The notes under the pieces: generated by a model
What the model was told of the DNA's origin: nothing
Databases searched by the model: none
The model's input: the letters and a program-made list of their open reading frames with translations, nothing else
Position numbers and translations under genes: made by a program
Assembly (NCBI GenBank): GCA_015060385.1
Contig: SUYO01000002.1
Location: 1 to 64,000 of the forward strand
DNA: 64,000 nt
Origin: Bacteroidales bacterium
GTDB lineage: Bacteria > Bacteroidota > Bacteroidia > Bacteroidales > UBA932
Reading direction: 5' to 3'
Shown: in pieces, positions 56,078-64,000 of the stretch
Numbering within the stretch: position 1 is the first letter of the stretch
Layout of the letters: each line of letters starts with the position of its first letter

Positions 56078-56097
56078 GGTTAAACCATTTATAAAAC

Positions 56098-56142
56098 AAG
56101 AGACTGACTAATCAGTCATATTGACTTTTTAGTCAGTCTCTT
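56098..56142 (-). terminator. Terminator of the Dabb-type gene
   Basis: Arms 56098-56111 and 56129-56142 (AAGAGACTGACTAA and its complement) form a 14-bp stem. On the minus strand it is followed by GTTTTAT. It lies 16 bases past the gene. Confidence 0.8.
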
Positions 56143-56157
56143 TTAAAGAACACTGTC

Positions 56158-56457
56158 TTATCTTTCGTACTCGACCTTAGCGCGTACATCCGCGATAGTC
56201 TTGACGTATTGTATCACGTTGTCCCTCAAGGTGTCTGCCTTGTAAGCTGCAAGGGCTTCCCAGCTGTCGAAATCAGCGATCATCACAGCATCGTATGATG
56301 TCTTTCCTTCGTTACGGTTCACACCCACCTCAATGCTTTTAAGACCTGGCACGAGTCCCAAGAGGGACTCATATTTCTCCTTGACGTCTTCAGCGAGTTC
56401 CTTTGAAGTCTTGCCATCTGATGGCTTGAACTTCCACATTACACAATATCTGACCAT
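56158..56457 (-). CDS. Dabb (stress-responsive alpha/beta barrel) protein
   Basis: This 99-residue protein has the Dabb ferredoxin-like fold pattern (VRYCVMWKF, LKSIEVGVNRN, YDAVMIADFDSWEALAAYK). Such small dimers are found in stress responses and in some cyclases; the role here is unknown. It is a single gene, divergent from the exopolysaccharide operon. Confidence 0.85.
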   Translation of the reverse strand: MVRYCVMWKFKPSDGKTSKELAEDVKEKYESLLGLVPGLKSIEVGVNRNEGKTSYDAVMIADFDSWEALAAYKADTLRDNVIQYVKTIADVRAKVEYER

Positions 56458-56532
56458 ATACGTTTTAGTGTTTTAAGTGTTCATATTCGTCCACTAATTT
56501 AGAGAGAATAGTTGAGATTACCAAATTATTCT

Positions 56533-56540
56533 TAAATTTG
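56533..56540 (+). promoter_or_regulatory. -7 box of the exopolysaccharide operon
   Basis: TAAATTTG with GTTG (56511-56514) 18 bases upstream. The ATG at 56559 is 18 bases downstream. It shows that a TTG at 56538, inside the box, is not the start. Confidence 0.55.
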
Positions 56541-56558
56541 CTTTATATAAGTATACAG

Positions 56559-58085
56559 ATGGACCGGAAAAGCAGCCAGACGAGAAGAATCGCAAGGAAT
56601 ACCCTGATGCTCTATGTCAGGATGCTTGTTCTGATGCTTGTCGGTCTGTACACCTCCAGAGTCGTCCTTGATGCCCTTGGAGAGAATGATTTCGGAATCT
56701 ATGACGTCGTCGGAGGAGTGGTGGCCATGTTCACCATAATCTCCGGCTCCCTCAATTCCGCGATCTCACGCTTCATCACCTTTGAACTTGGCAAGACTGA
56801 CGGTCAGCGTCTGAACAAGGTCTACTCGACTGCCGTTCTGATCCAGCTGGTAATTGCAGCAGTTGTCGTCTCTGTTGCAGAACCGGTAGGACTATGGTTC
56901 ATCAGCAATGAGATGACCATAGATCCTTCAAGAATACCTGCAGCCAGGACGGTCCTTCATTTCTCCCTTGCCTCATTCGTCATCAATATGATGAGCGTTC
57001 CTCAGATGGCTTCGATAACAGCCCATGAGAAGATGTCTGCCTATGCTTACATAGGCCTTCTTGACGGTTTTCTCAGACTGGGAGCCGCAGTCCTGATATC
57101 GCGCTCCTCGTCCGACAGACTTGTTCTGTATGCTGCCCTGATGACCATGACTGTACTGCTTGTGCGTATGGCATACGGTCTCTATTGCAGGAGATACTTC
57201 CCTGAATGCCGTTTCCGTATGGTCCGGGACCTTTCCCTTGTCAAGGAGATGTTCTCGTTTGCAGGATGGAACTTCATAGGAGTCTCTGCGGGTGTTCTCC
57301 GAGACCAGGGAGGAAAGATCCTTATAAATATCTTTACAGGTCCTGCAGTCAACGCTGCCCGAGGTGTTGCCCTCCAGCTCAGCGGCGCAGTCCAGGGCTT
57401 TGTCACCAACTTCATGACTGCAGTCAATCCGCAGATAACGAAATCCTATGCTGCGGGAGACAGGGAATACATGTACTTCCTGATATCAAAGTCATCGAGG
57501 ATGTCATATTACCTGCTCTTCGTCCTTGCCTTGCCGGTCCTCTTCAATACAGGATATCTTCTTGACCTGTGGCTGAAGGATGTACCGTCCCACTCGGAAC
57601 TCTTCGTGCAGCTCTTTATTGTCTTCACCTTGAGCGAGTCTCTGTCCAATCCTCTGATCACTGCCCAGCTTGCTACTGGAAACATAAGGAACTACCAGCT
57701 TGTCGTCGGTGGCCTCCAGCTCCTGAACATTCCGGTCTCATATGTATTCCTCAAGCTTGGAGCTGTACCTGAGGTCACTGTCATGGTCGCGGTCGCCATA
57801 TCCCAGATATGTCTGTTTGCCCGTCTGTTCATGCTCAGGGGAATGATAGGGCTTCCGGCAGGAGACTTCCTGAAGAAGGTGTACCTGAACGTTATCGCCG
57901 TGTCAGCGGCGGCACTCGTAGTGCCTCTTGCCGCTGACACGGCCTTGCCGGACACATTCTCCGGCTTTGCGGCAAGTGTGACGATATGTGTCTGCTCAGC
58001 CGGACTGTCGGTCATGTTCATCGGTCTCAGAGCCTCGGAGAGACGTGAACTCGCATCAATGTTAAAGGATTGGTTAAGAAAATGA
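56559..58085 (+). CDS. Polysaccharide flippase (Wzx/MOP family)
   Basis: This 508-residue protein has about 12-14 membrane segments and typical flippase features: NTLMLYVRMLVLMLVGLYTSRVV-type first helix and YDVVGGVVAMFTIISGSLNSAISRF in the second region. It probably moves lipid-linked sugar repeats across the inner membrane. It is the first of five genes coupled by ATGA overlaps. Confidence 0.88.
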   Translation: MDRKSSQTRRIARNTLMLYVRMLVLMLVGLYTSRVVLDALGENDFGIYDVVGGVVAMFTIISGSLNSAISRFITFELGKTDGQRLNKVYSTAVLIQLVIAAVVVSVAEPVGLWFISNEMTIDPSRIPAARTVLHFSLASFVINMMSVPQMASITAHEKMSAYAYIGLLDGFLRLGAAVLISRSSSDRLVLYAALMTMTVLLVRMAYGLYCRRYFPECRFRMVRDLSLVKEMFSFAGWNFIGVSAGVLRDQGGKILINIFTGPAVNAARGVALQLSGAVQGFVTNFMTAVNPQITKSYAAGDREYMYFLISKSSRMSYYLLFVLALPVLFNTGYLLDLWLKDVPSHSELFVQLFIVFTLSESLSNPLITAQLATGNIRNYQLVVGGLQLLNIPVSYVFLKLGAVPEVTVMVAVAISQICLFARLFMLRGMIGLPAGDFLKKVYLNVIAVSAAALVVPLAADTALPDTFSGFAASVTICVCSAGLSVMFIGLRASERRELASMLKDWLRK

Positions 58086-59233
58086 TAAGGATTACAGATA
58101 AGACCCGATGTACGGGATGTACTGCATGCATCACATCCTGTCCCCGTCAGTGCATTGTCATGCGACGGGACAGGCAGGGCTTTGATTATCCTGTTGCCAA
58201 TCCTGACCTGTGCATCGGCTGCGGACTATGTGAGTCCGTATGTCCTGTACTGAATCCACGTGAGACTGCCAGGCCTATGGCTGCATATGCGGCAAGGGTG
58301 GATGAACATGTGAGGGAAAGTTCGTCCGGAGGCGTCTTCCCTCGTCTTGCCGAAGATATGGTCGGAGCTGGTGGAATCGTCTTCGGCGCCGTCATGAATC
58401 CCGATCTGACAGTCGGACATTCGGAGGCGCGGACTATGGATGAAGTCAGGAAGATGACGGGCTCCAAATATGTCCAGAGCGACATGTACTCGGTCTATGA
58501 AGACGTAAAGACTTACCTCGAGGATGGAAGAAAAGTCCTTTTCACCGGCACTCCATGTCAGGTGGCAGGATTGAATTCATTTCTTGGAAAGGCATATGAG
58601 GAACTGATTACCGTTGATGTGGCCTGCCATGGCGCGCCAAGCCCGGGTCTTTGGGAAAAATACGCGGCAGCCTTAAGCCGGAAATACGGGACCTCCATAG
58701 ATGAGGTCCGTTTCCGCGACAAGTCCTCGGGATGGAGAAAATATTCATTCACGGTCAAGGCCGGCGATACGACTGTTTCCGTACCTTATGTAAAGGATCC
58801 TTTCATGGCCTTGTTCATACAGGACATGACTCTTCGTCCGTCCTGCTATTCATGCCCTGCGAGAGAGGGAAGGAGCGGAAGTGACCTTACCCTCGCCGAT
58901 CTGTGGAATGTGGCTGAAGCGGCTCCTGCCTTTGATGATGACAGGGGAGTATCGCTCGTTCTTGCCAATACAGGCAAGGGCATGAAGTTTCTTGAGGAAT
59001 CGCGAATTGCCCTGCATGAGGTAGATCCGGAAGCTGCAGCAAGGAAGAATTCCGGTTTTGCCGGACAGACACCTTGCCCTGAACGCAGGGAAGAGTTCTT
59101 TTCCGGCATACATTCGGCAAAAGACCTGATTTCCTATATGTCAGGTTTTGTGGTAAGGACATGGTCGCTTAAGAAATGCTATGAGCGTATTCATACGCTT
59201 CTTTCAAAGATAAAGAGGAGGATTGCAAGATGA
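58082..59233 (+). CDS. F420 hydrogenase/dehydrogenase beta-subunit-like iron-sulfur protein
   Basis: This 383-residue protein has two [4Fe-4S] ferredoxin motifs at the N-terminus (CTGCTACITSCPRQC and CIGCGLCESVCPV) and the FrhB-type domains (SSGGVFPRLAEDM, FTGTPCQVAGL, CHGAPSPGLWEKY). Relatives often lie in exopolysaccharide clusters of Bacteroidota that do not make F420, so F420 is not implied. It may reduce a sugar-linked substrate (inference). It starts in the ATGA overlap with the flippase gene. Confidence 0.85.
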   Translation: MIRITDKTRCTGCTACITSCPRQCIVMRRDRQGFDYPVANPDLCIGCGLCESVCPVLNPRETARPMAAYAARVDEHVRESSSGGVFPRLAEDMVGAGGIVFGAVMNPDLTVGHSEARTMDEVRKMTGSKYVQSDMYSVYEDVKTYLEDGRKVLFTGTPCQVAGLNSFLGKAYEELITVDVACHGAPSPGLWEKYAAALSRKYGTSIDEVRFRDKSSGWRKYSFTVKAGDTTVSVPYVKDPFMALFIQDMTLRPSCYSCPAREGRSGSDLTLADLWNVAEAAPAFDDDRGVSLVLANTGKGMKFLEESRIALHEVDPEAAARKNSGFAGQTPCPERREEFFSGIHSAKDLISYMSGFVVRTWSLKKCYERIHTLLSKIKRRIAR

Positions 59234-60372
59234 GGATAGCTGTAGTAACTCTGCCCCTTCATACCAATTACGGAGGACTTCTTCAGGCTTTCGCGCTGAA
59301 GAATGTCCTGGAGGGTATGGGACATTCCGTCACGGTTCTTGACCTGAAGGACAAGATGCCCGCTCCTAAGGGCATCAAGGCGCCTTTCAAGTATATGGGA
59401 AGGATGCTCAGACGTCTGGTGAAGGGCTCTGAGGGACCTGAGGTCTTCAAGGAACTGAGATACAGACGAGAACTGCCGGTACTTGCGACCTACACATCCT
59501 CCTTCGTCGACAGATACATAACCCCTAGGCTCATCGGATCGTACAAGGATGTAAGGGAGGGCGAATATGACGCATTTATCGTAGGAAGTGACCAGGTATG
59601 GAGACCCTTGTATTTCAGAGGTATAGAAGATGCCTTCCTGAAGTTTACCCGAGGATGGGATGTGCTCAGGATTGCCTATGCTGCCTCCTTCGGAACTGAC
59701 AAGCTTGAATATGAATATACGCAGCTGGAGGAATGTTCGAGGCTTCTTGCCGACTTCGACGCCGTTTCCGTACGCGAGGATGCAGCCGTCGGCATGTGCG
59801 AGGAATGGCTCGACCATGACGGAGCAGTGCATGTCCTTGATCCCGTGATGCTTCCGGATGCGGACATATACCGCAGTTTCGCCTCTTCACAGGAAAAGCA
59901 CCCTGCCGAAGGCAGGATAATGACATATATACTCGACCCTTCGGATGAGAAGAAGCATGTGGTTGAATTCATGGAAAGGGTTTCGGGGCTCGGAACATAT
60001 GATTCGTCTGTCTGGCCGTATGTGGCCGGCCGCCCTCTGTCCGAGCGCGTGGTCCCTCCGGTGGAGCAGTGGCTCGCCGCTTTTGCCGACTGTGAGATCG
60101 TGGTCACGGATTCATTTCACGGCTGCGTGCTGTCTGTCCTGATGCATAAGCGTTTTGTGGCGGTAGGCAACAGCAGGAGAGGTATGTCCAGACTCAATTC
60201 ATTCCTGTCCATGTTCGGTCTTGAGCAGAGGCTGGTGCATGGCATAGATCCGGAGGATGACGGTTCATTCCTTCTCTCGGACATAGATTGGGAAAGAGTT
60301 GATGCCGTGCTTCAGCAGCAGAGGGAAAAGTCTCTGGGTTTCATTAAAGATTCATTGAAAGACAAAGAATGA
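59230..60372 (+). CDS. Polysaccharide pyruvyltransferase family protein
   Basis: This 380-residue protein has the family N-terminus MRIAVVTLPLHTNYGGLLQAFAL and the motifs AFIVGSDQVWRP and VTDSFHGCVLSVL. Members add pyruvate ketals to sugars with phosphoenolpyruvate. The neighbouring iron-sulfur protein is a frequent partner. It overlaps both neighbours by ATGA. Confidence 0.87.
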   Translation: MRIAVVTLPLHTNYGGLLQAFALKNVLEGMGHSVTVLDLKDKMPAPKGIKAPFKYMGRMLRRLVKGSEGPEVFKELRYRRELPVLATYTSSFVDRYITPRLIGSYKDVREGEYDAFIVGSDQVWRPLYFRGIEDAFLKFTRGWDVLRIAYAASFGTDKLEYEYTQLEECSRLLADFDAVSVREDAAVGMCEEWLDHDGAVHVLDPVMLPDADIYRSFASSQEKHPAEGRIMTYILDPSDEKKHVVEFMERVSGLGTYDSSVWPYVAGRPLSERVVPPVEQWLAAFADCEIVVTDSFHGCVLSVLMHKRFVAVGNSRRGMSRLNSFLSMFGLEQRLVHGIDPEDDGSFLLSDIDWERVDAVLQQQREKSLGFIKDSLKDKE

Positions 60373-61397
60373 TGGATAAGTGCAGATTAAGCATAATAGT
60401 GCCGGTATACAATGCCGAGGAATATCTCGACCGTTGCCTGATCAGCATACTTGAACAGGAGTTCGCTTCATATGAGGTGATTCTTGTAGATGACGGCAGC
60501 ACGGATTCCTCTCCATTGATCTGTGACAGGTATTCTTCGGTTGACCCTAGGTTCAGGACCGTCCACAAGGAGAACGGAGGAGTGAGTTCGGCCAGAAATG
60601 CCGGTCTTGACCTTGCCAAAGGCGAATATGTGATGTTTGTGGATTCAGATGATTCCCTTCTTCCTGATTCACTGGAGATGATGATGGAGCATGTCACAGG
60701 AGAAGATATCGTGGTAGGAGGTTATACCGTATACATCTGCGGTGTGCCGGGCAGAGAGGTCCTTCCGAACGAAGCCCGCTCATACAGGGGTGAGGACATG
60801 AACCGTTTCTACAACGGAAACATCCGCAGGAACTGCGAGATGCTTGACGCTCCATGGTCAAAGATCTTCCGAAGGAAGTCCATAGGCGGCCTGCGGTTCT
60901 GCGAAGACCTCTGCTATGCCGAGGACAAGCTCTTCGTGTTCAATTTTCTTGCTTCCTGTTCTTCGGCATGTACCTGTCCGTTCCCTGTCTATGCCTACCA
61001 TACAAGGTCGGGGTCGCTGGGCAGTGACGTTGTCTCTGACCGACATCTCATGCAGCTCAGACGTTTCCTGCCTGCATACGCTGAGGTCCTTGCCAGGTTG
61101 GAGGAACGATACCCTTCATGTGTCAAGATAAACGAACTGTATCATAAGGACGTGGTGGGAAGATATATCTGCAGGATACTCAACATATTCCTGACACGAA
61201 AGACCCGGCTCCTCGACGAAGGCTATCTTGGCTGGATATATGAGATGATGTCAGCTGACAAGGACCTGGGAGTGTTCTCCGTACGCTTTGCCCAGGCTGG
61301 AAACATACTTCTTTACAAGATAGGAAACATAGGCTTCTCCCTCAGGATGTACCGTATGTGTTCTGCCCTTGTGTCCATGTTCAAGAAAATAAGATGA
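60369..61397 (+). CDS. Glycosyltransferase family 2
   Basis: This 342-residue enzyme has the GT-A fold: IIVPVYNAEEYLDRCL, LVDDGSTDSS, GVSSARNAGLDLAKGEY and the metal-binding FVDSDDSL. The acceptor is a growing saccharide of this locus. The start is one of two adjacent ATG codons at 60369 and 60372. Confidence 0.92.
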   Translation: MMDKCRLSIIVPVYNAEEYLDRCLISILEQEFASYEVILVDDGSTDSSPLICDRYSSVDPRFRTVHKENGGVSSARNAGLDLAKGEYVMFVDSDDSLLPDSLEMMMEHVTGEDIVVGGYTVYICGVPGREVLPNEARSYRGEDMNRFYNGNIRRNCEMLDAPWSKIFRRKSIGGLRFCEDLCYAEDKLFVFNFLASCSSACTCPFPVYAYHTRSGSLGSDVVSDRHLMQLRRFLPAYAEVLARLEERYPSCVKINELYHKDVVGRYICRILNIFLTRKTRLLDEGYLGWIYEMMSADKDLGVFSVRFAQAGNILLYKIGNIGFSLRMYRMCSALVSMFKKIR

Positions 61398-62560
61398 TGA
61401 AGCTTGCCGTCATATTCGAAAGCAGTCCCTTTGACCGTAAGGGGCTTTTCAATGCTGTCCATGAGCGTATAAGACATCTTGCCGCCACGGCCGGCTGCGA
61501 AATCGACGCATATTGTGTGCTCAGCCGTGATACGGCCTTTACACGCAAGGTGCGTCATACTCCTGTGGCACCTCGCAAGGACGAGGTAGTGACGGACGGC
61601 ATCACCTACCGCATGCTGTGGTATGACTTCTCCATCATGGACCATCTTACCGTGGAATATCTCCACAGGCGTCCGCTTCTCTTCGGCCGGTTCATGAAAA
61701 AGGTCCTGCCGCTTCTTCAGGGATATGACTGCATTCTGGCACATTCATTCACGGGCGGTCTGTTCGCCCTCGAGGCTTCAGCCCGCTACGGGATCCCTTA
61801 TTTCGTGACATGGCACGGATCCGATGTCCATACCCATCCATGGAAGAATCCCCTTGTCCTCGAGTGGACTCGCAAGGTGATGGAGGGTGCGGTCTGCAAT
61901 TTCTTCGTAAGCAGGACTCTGATGGATTTCTCATCCGCGATATGTACCGGCGTTCCTAAGGAAGTGCTCTATAACGGTGTCTCTGAGAATTTCTTCCGTT
62001 TCCCTGATCGGCAGCGGGAGAACGTGCGTAGAAAATACGGTCTGGAGGAAGGTACCAAGGTAGTGGCATTTGTCGGAAGTCTTGTCCGTGTAAAGAATCC
62101 GGACCTGCTTCAGCCTGTCTTCAGCAAGGTAAGGGAAAAATATGAGGGGCCGCTCGAGTTCTGGGTGGTAGGAGACGGTAAGATAAGGTCTAAGGTTGAA
62201 CCTGCCCTGGTTTCCGATCCTTCTATCGTGGTACGCATGTGGGGAAACCGCCCGTCCGACGAGATGCCGTCCATCATGAACTGTATCGACGTGCTTGTGC
62301 TGCCGAGCCGTAATGAAGGTCTGCCTCTTGTGTGTGCAGAAGCCATAAGATGCGGGGCTGTCGCAGTCGGAGCAGATGTCGGAGGAACCGCCGAAGTTGC
62401 AGGAAGGTCAAATGTGGTACCTCACGGCGAGGGATTTGTGGATGCCATGGCTTCGAAGGTCGTTTCAGCCTTGAACGGTGAGGTCGTCCAGTCGGTTCCG
62501 GACAATCTTGACTGGAACAGGACAGCATTAAAGGAGCTTGAATTCCTTCGGAAGCGATGA
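61394..62560 (+). CDS. Glycosyltransferase family 4 (GT-B)
   Basis: This 388-residue enzyme has an N-terminal domain with AHSFTGGLFALEAS and TWHGSDVHTHPW and a C-terminal nucleotide-sugar domain with FVGSLVRVKNPDLL and SRNEGLPLVCAEAI (the E-x7-E motif). The start MMKLAVIFESS at 61394 overlaps the previous stop by ATGA. Its 3' end overlaps the converging pseudouridine synthase gene by 33 bases. Confidence 0.92.
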   Translation: MMKLAVIFESSPFDRKGLFNAVHERIRHLAATAGCEIDAYCVLSRDTAFTRKVRHTPVAPRKDEVVTDGITYRMLWYDFSIMDHLTVEYLHRRPLLFGRFMKKVLPLLQGYDCILAHSFTGGLFALEASARYGIPYFVTWHGSDVHTHPWKNPLVLEWTRKVMEGAVCNFFVSRTLMDFSSAICTGVPKEVLYNGVSENFFRFPDRQRENVRRKYGLEEGTKVVAFVGSLVRVKNPDLLQPVFSKVREKYEGPLEFWVVGDGKIRSKVEPALVSDPSIVVRMWGNRPSDEMPSIMNCIDVLVLPSRNEGLPLVCAEAIRCGAVAVGADVGGTAEVAGRSNVVPHGEGFVDAMASKVVSALNGEVVQSVPDNLDWNRTALKELEFLRKR

Positions 62561-63235
62561 GGTGAATCTCATGGTTCTGCCCGTCCAGGGGTGTATGAAC
62601 GAAAGAACCTGTGCATGGAGGGCAAGTCTTCCGATCGGATTGGTACGTGCATCGTATTTCCTGTCTCCTGCAATCGGATGCCCGATCCATTGCGAGTGGG
62701 CCCTGATCTGGTTTTTCCTTCCTGTCTCCAGGCTGAATTCCACGCAGGTATATTTCTGTCCGTCCTTTTCGGAATGCCTTACAGTACGGCAATGGCTTGC
62801 GGCGAACTTCCAGTCCTTTCGTGGCGGCCGGTTGCGGTCATCTCCTTCCCTCAGGGGGTAGCAATGAACCTTGAGAGACTTGGGGTGTTCGTACATCCAT
62901 GTCTCGATCCAGCCCTCCTGATCTTCTATATGACCCTCAAGAACAGCGAAATATCCTCTTTCCTGTACGGCTCCATCCCAGTTTTCCTGCAAGGCGGTCT
63001 TTGTCTCTTCATCCTTTGCGAATACCAGAAGGCCCGAGGTGTCCCTGTCCAGACGGTGGACGATATATATGCTCTTCTCTCCTTTCCTTCCGCCCTTGCC
63101 CAGGGTATAGTCATACAGGATTGAATACGCAGTCTCCGTCTCGGGATGTCCTGCAGACATGCTCAGCATTCCGCTCGGCTTCTCTACCACGATAAGCCAG
63201 TCGTCTTCAAATACTATCTTGAGTCCCTTTGCCAT
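62528..63235 (-). CDS. RluA-family pseudouridine synthase
   Basis: This 235-residue enzyme isomerises uridine to pseudouridine in RNA. The catalytic Asp is in HRLDRDTSGLLVFAK, and the N-terminal VEKPSGMLS and C-terminal GRKNQIRAHSQWIGHPIAGD are family motifs. There is no S4 domain. The RNA target cannot be told. Confidence 0.92.
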   Translation of the reverse strand: MAKGLKIVFEDDWLIVVEKPSGMLSMSAGHPETETAYSILYDYTLGKGGRKGEKSIYIVHRLDRDTSGLLVFAKDEETKTALQENWDGAVQERGYFAVLEGHIEDQEGWIETWMYEHPKSLKVHCYPLREGDDRNRPPRKDWKFAASHCRTVRHSEKDGQKYTCVEFSLETGRKNQIRAHSQWIGHPIAGDRKYDARTNPIGRLALHAQVLSFIHPWTGRTMRFTSSLPKEFKLL

Positions 63236-63254
63236 TGTTATTGATTTTGCCCTG

Positions 63255-63262
63255 CAAATCTA
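63255..63262 (-). promoter_or_regulatory. -7 box of the pseudouridine synthase gene
   Basis: The minus strand reads TAGATTTG, 19 bases before the start. It is divergent from the -7 box at 63277. Confidence 0.45.
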
Positions 63263-63276
63263 ACAATATTTTTGAC

Positions 63277-63284
63277 TATCTTTG
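63277..63284 (+). promoter_or_regulatory. -7 box of the HSDR_N-type gene
   Basis: TATCTTTG lies 13 bases before the ATG at 63298. The ATG at 63286, one base after the box, would lie at or before the transcription start. Confidence 0.5.
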
Positions 63285-63297
63285 CATGATTCGGGAT

Positions 63298-63714
63298 ATG
63301 AGAACAGTATTTGATCCGTTACGCAGAAAAGAGGTGGCGCTTACTCCTGAGGAGGAAGTGCGGCAGTGGTGTATAAAGGTGCTTTCCACTGAGCTGGGAG
63401 TACCGATGCATATGATGATGAGTGAGGCAGGCTTCAGGCTTGGAGACAAGCAGCTGCGTGCTGACATCCTTGTCTACGACAGGCAGGCCAGGCCTCTGGC
63501 CGTGGTGGAGTGCAAGAGACCGGAAGTCGCACTGGGCAGGGAAGTGCTTGATCAGGCAGTAAGGTACAACATGGTCCTGAATGTACGATACATGATAATA
63601 ACAAACGGAAGACAGACCTTCGCATGCCGCAGGACTGATGAGGACGGGCAGGTGAGATATGTATTCATCGACAAGGTGCCTTCCTATAATGAAATGATAT
63701 GTCAGCAACAATAA
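63298..63714 (+). CDS. Small protein with type I restriction HsdR N-terminal (PD-(D/E)XK) fold
   Basis: This 138-residue protein has the pattern of stand-alone HSDR_N domains: LTPEEEVRQW, then RADILVYDRQARPLAVVECKRPE with the nuclease residues Asp56, Glu71 and Lys73 all present (the motif is split by 14 residues), and DQAVRYNMVLNVRYMIITNG. Such proteins are common in Bacteroidota, and the function is not known. There is no helicase or methylase gene nearby. Its end overlaps the CCA-adding enzyme gene by 16 bases. Confidence 0.85.
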   Translation: MRTVFDPLRRKEVALTPEEEVRQWCIKVLSTELGVPMHMMMSEAGFRLGDKQLRADILVYDRQARPLAVVECKRPEVALGREVLDQAVRYNMVLNVRYMIITNGRQTFACRRTDEDGQVRYVFIDKVPSYNEMICQQQ

Positions 63715-64000
63715 CCCAGGGTTTTCTGGACCATAAGATCTTTTCCATCGTTTCGGAAACTGCGGCTGAACTCGGTGTCCGTGCGTTTGTGATCGGCGGG
63801 TATGTGCGTGACTGCTTCCTCGGCCGTCCGAGCAAGGATATAGACATCGTTGTCGAGGGCAGCGGCATCGCACTGGCGGAGGCTGTCGGAGCCAAGGTCC
63901 GCAGCAATGTGTCCGTGTTCCGCAATTTCGGTACAGCCATGCTCCGTTATCATGGAATAGAGGTGGAATTCGTAGGAGCCCGCAAGGAATCATACAGACG
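63699..64000 (+). CDS. cca: CCA tRNA nucleotidyltransferase (5' part, cut by window end)
   Basis: The frame begins at the ATG of MSATITQGFLDHKI and runs off the window after 100 codons. VIGGYVRDCFLGRPSKDIDI, with the nucleotidyltransferase G-G-x-V-R-D and D-x-D motifs, identifies the class II polymerase head that adds CCA to tRNA. The start overlaps the previous gene by 16 bases. A poly(A) polymerase of the same class is the alternative. Confidence 0.85.
   Translation, partial: MSATITQGFLDHKIFSIVSETAAELGVRAFVIGGYVRDCFLGRPSKDIDIVVEGSGIALAEAVGAKVRSNVSVFRNFGTAMLRYHGIEVEFVGARKESYR

Larger units (their letters stand above)
55612..56157. other. Intergenic region with two foldback elements
   Basis: The 546 bases hold a terminator (55621-55652), two GC-rich foldback elements (55679-55813 and 55920-56077), an AT-rich spacer between them with weak repeats, and a terminator for the converging gene (56098-56142). 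No credible gene was found; the small frames inside are artefacts of the elements. Confidence 0.7.

Noticed and set aside
58082..59233. Evidence for F420 metabolism
   Set aside because: The FrhB-like domain alone does not show F420 use; the family is common in exopolysaccharide clusters, and no F420 biosynthesis gene is seen.

Overview
The window looks like chromosome of an anaerobic or microaerophilic member of the Bacteroidales (phylum Bacteroidota). The evidence is convergent. Many genes are preceded by the Bacteroidota sigma-factor signature (TTTG, about 19 bp, TAnnTTTG). There is a V-type ATPase operon with the DUF2764 protein, a methylmalonyl-CoA decarboxylase cluster (succinate to propionate), DUF4301, DUF1593 and DUF2147 proteins, a glycine-lipid acyltransferase pair, a bacterial dipeptidyl peptidase IV, and lipoproteins with short signal peptides. 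I cannot name the genus; a glycine decarboxylase split into two subunits may help to narrow it. No rRNA, tRNA, CRISPR array or phage module was seen.

Layout. 1-960: a promoter firing off the left edge, a short TPR-type lipoprotein, and a structured stretch with a possible tiny lipoprotein. 963-5847 (minus): gpsA, dipeptidyl peptidase IV, serine dehydratase and an unknown nuclease-like gene in one tight operon. 5958-6419: ndk. 6516-13749 (minus): V-ATPase operon E-DUF2764-A-B-D-I-K. 13832-22176 (minus): mmdA-mmdD-mmdC-mmdB-metH-metF, which joins a sodium-pumping decarboxylase to B12-dependent methionine synthesis. 22314-23716 (minus): YebC-like and TPR protein. 23846-27926 (plus): recF, a DUF721 (DciA-like) gene, pdxB and a DUF4301 gene. 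28520-35076 (plus): lipoate ligase and the complete glycine cleavage system, then lpdA. 35175-41038: GH53 galactanase, a degraded MenA-like membrane protein, a flavodiiron protein, a nitroreductase lipoprotein, a DUF1593 lipoprotein and a methyltransferase. 41005-44158 (minus): amino-acid permease with the glycine-lipid acyltransferases. 44285-55611: TonB receptor, ferritin, NhaA, TrmO, a short FNT channel, DUF2147, GH84, TrpS, a YeiH-type exporter and a TetR regulator. 55612-56157: two foldback elements. 56559-62560 (plus): an exopolysaccharide operon of flippase, F420-dehydrogenase-like iron-sulfur protein, pyruvyltransferase-like protein and two glycosyltransferases. 62528-64000: an RluA-type pseudouridine synthase, a small restriction-type nuclease-fold protein and the start of a CCA-adding enzyme.

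How it fits together. The decarboxylase exports sodium, the V-ATPase c-ring keeps the residues known to bind sodium, and NhaA exchanges sodium for protons, so a sodium circuit is the likely energy theme. Amino-acid metabolism is the second theme: peptide cleavage, serine deamination, glycine cleavage with its own lipoate ligase, methionine synthesis and an amino-acid permease beside glycine-lipid enzymes.

The most unusual signal is a layer of palindromic repeats. Three unrelated repeat types sit in frame inside metH and one inside lpdA, so they are translated. Twin palindromes flank lpdA. Three foldback elements (one of them in metH) share a GC-rich core but have different, internally matched arms. 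All identifications were made by eye from the sequence; no searches were run.
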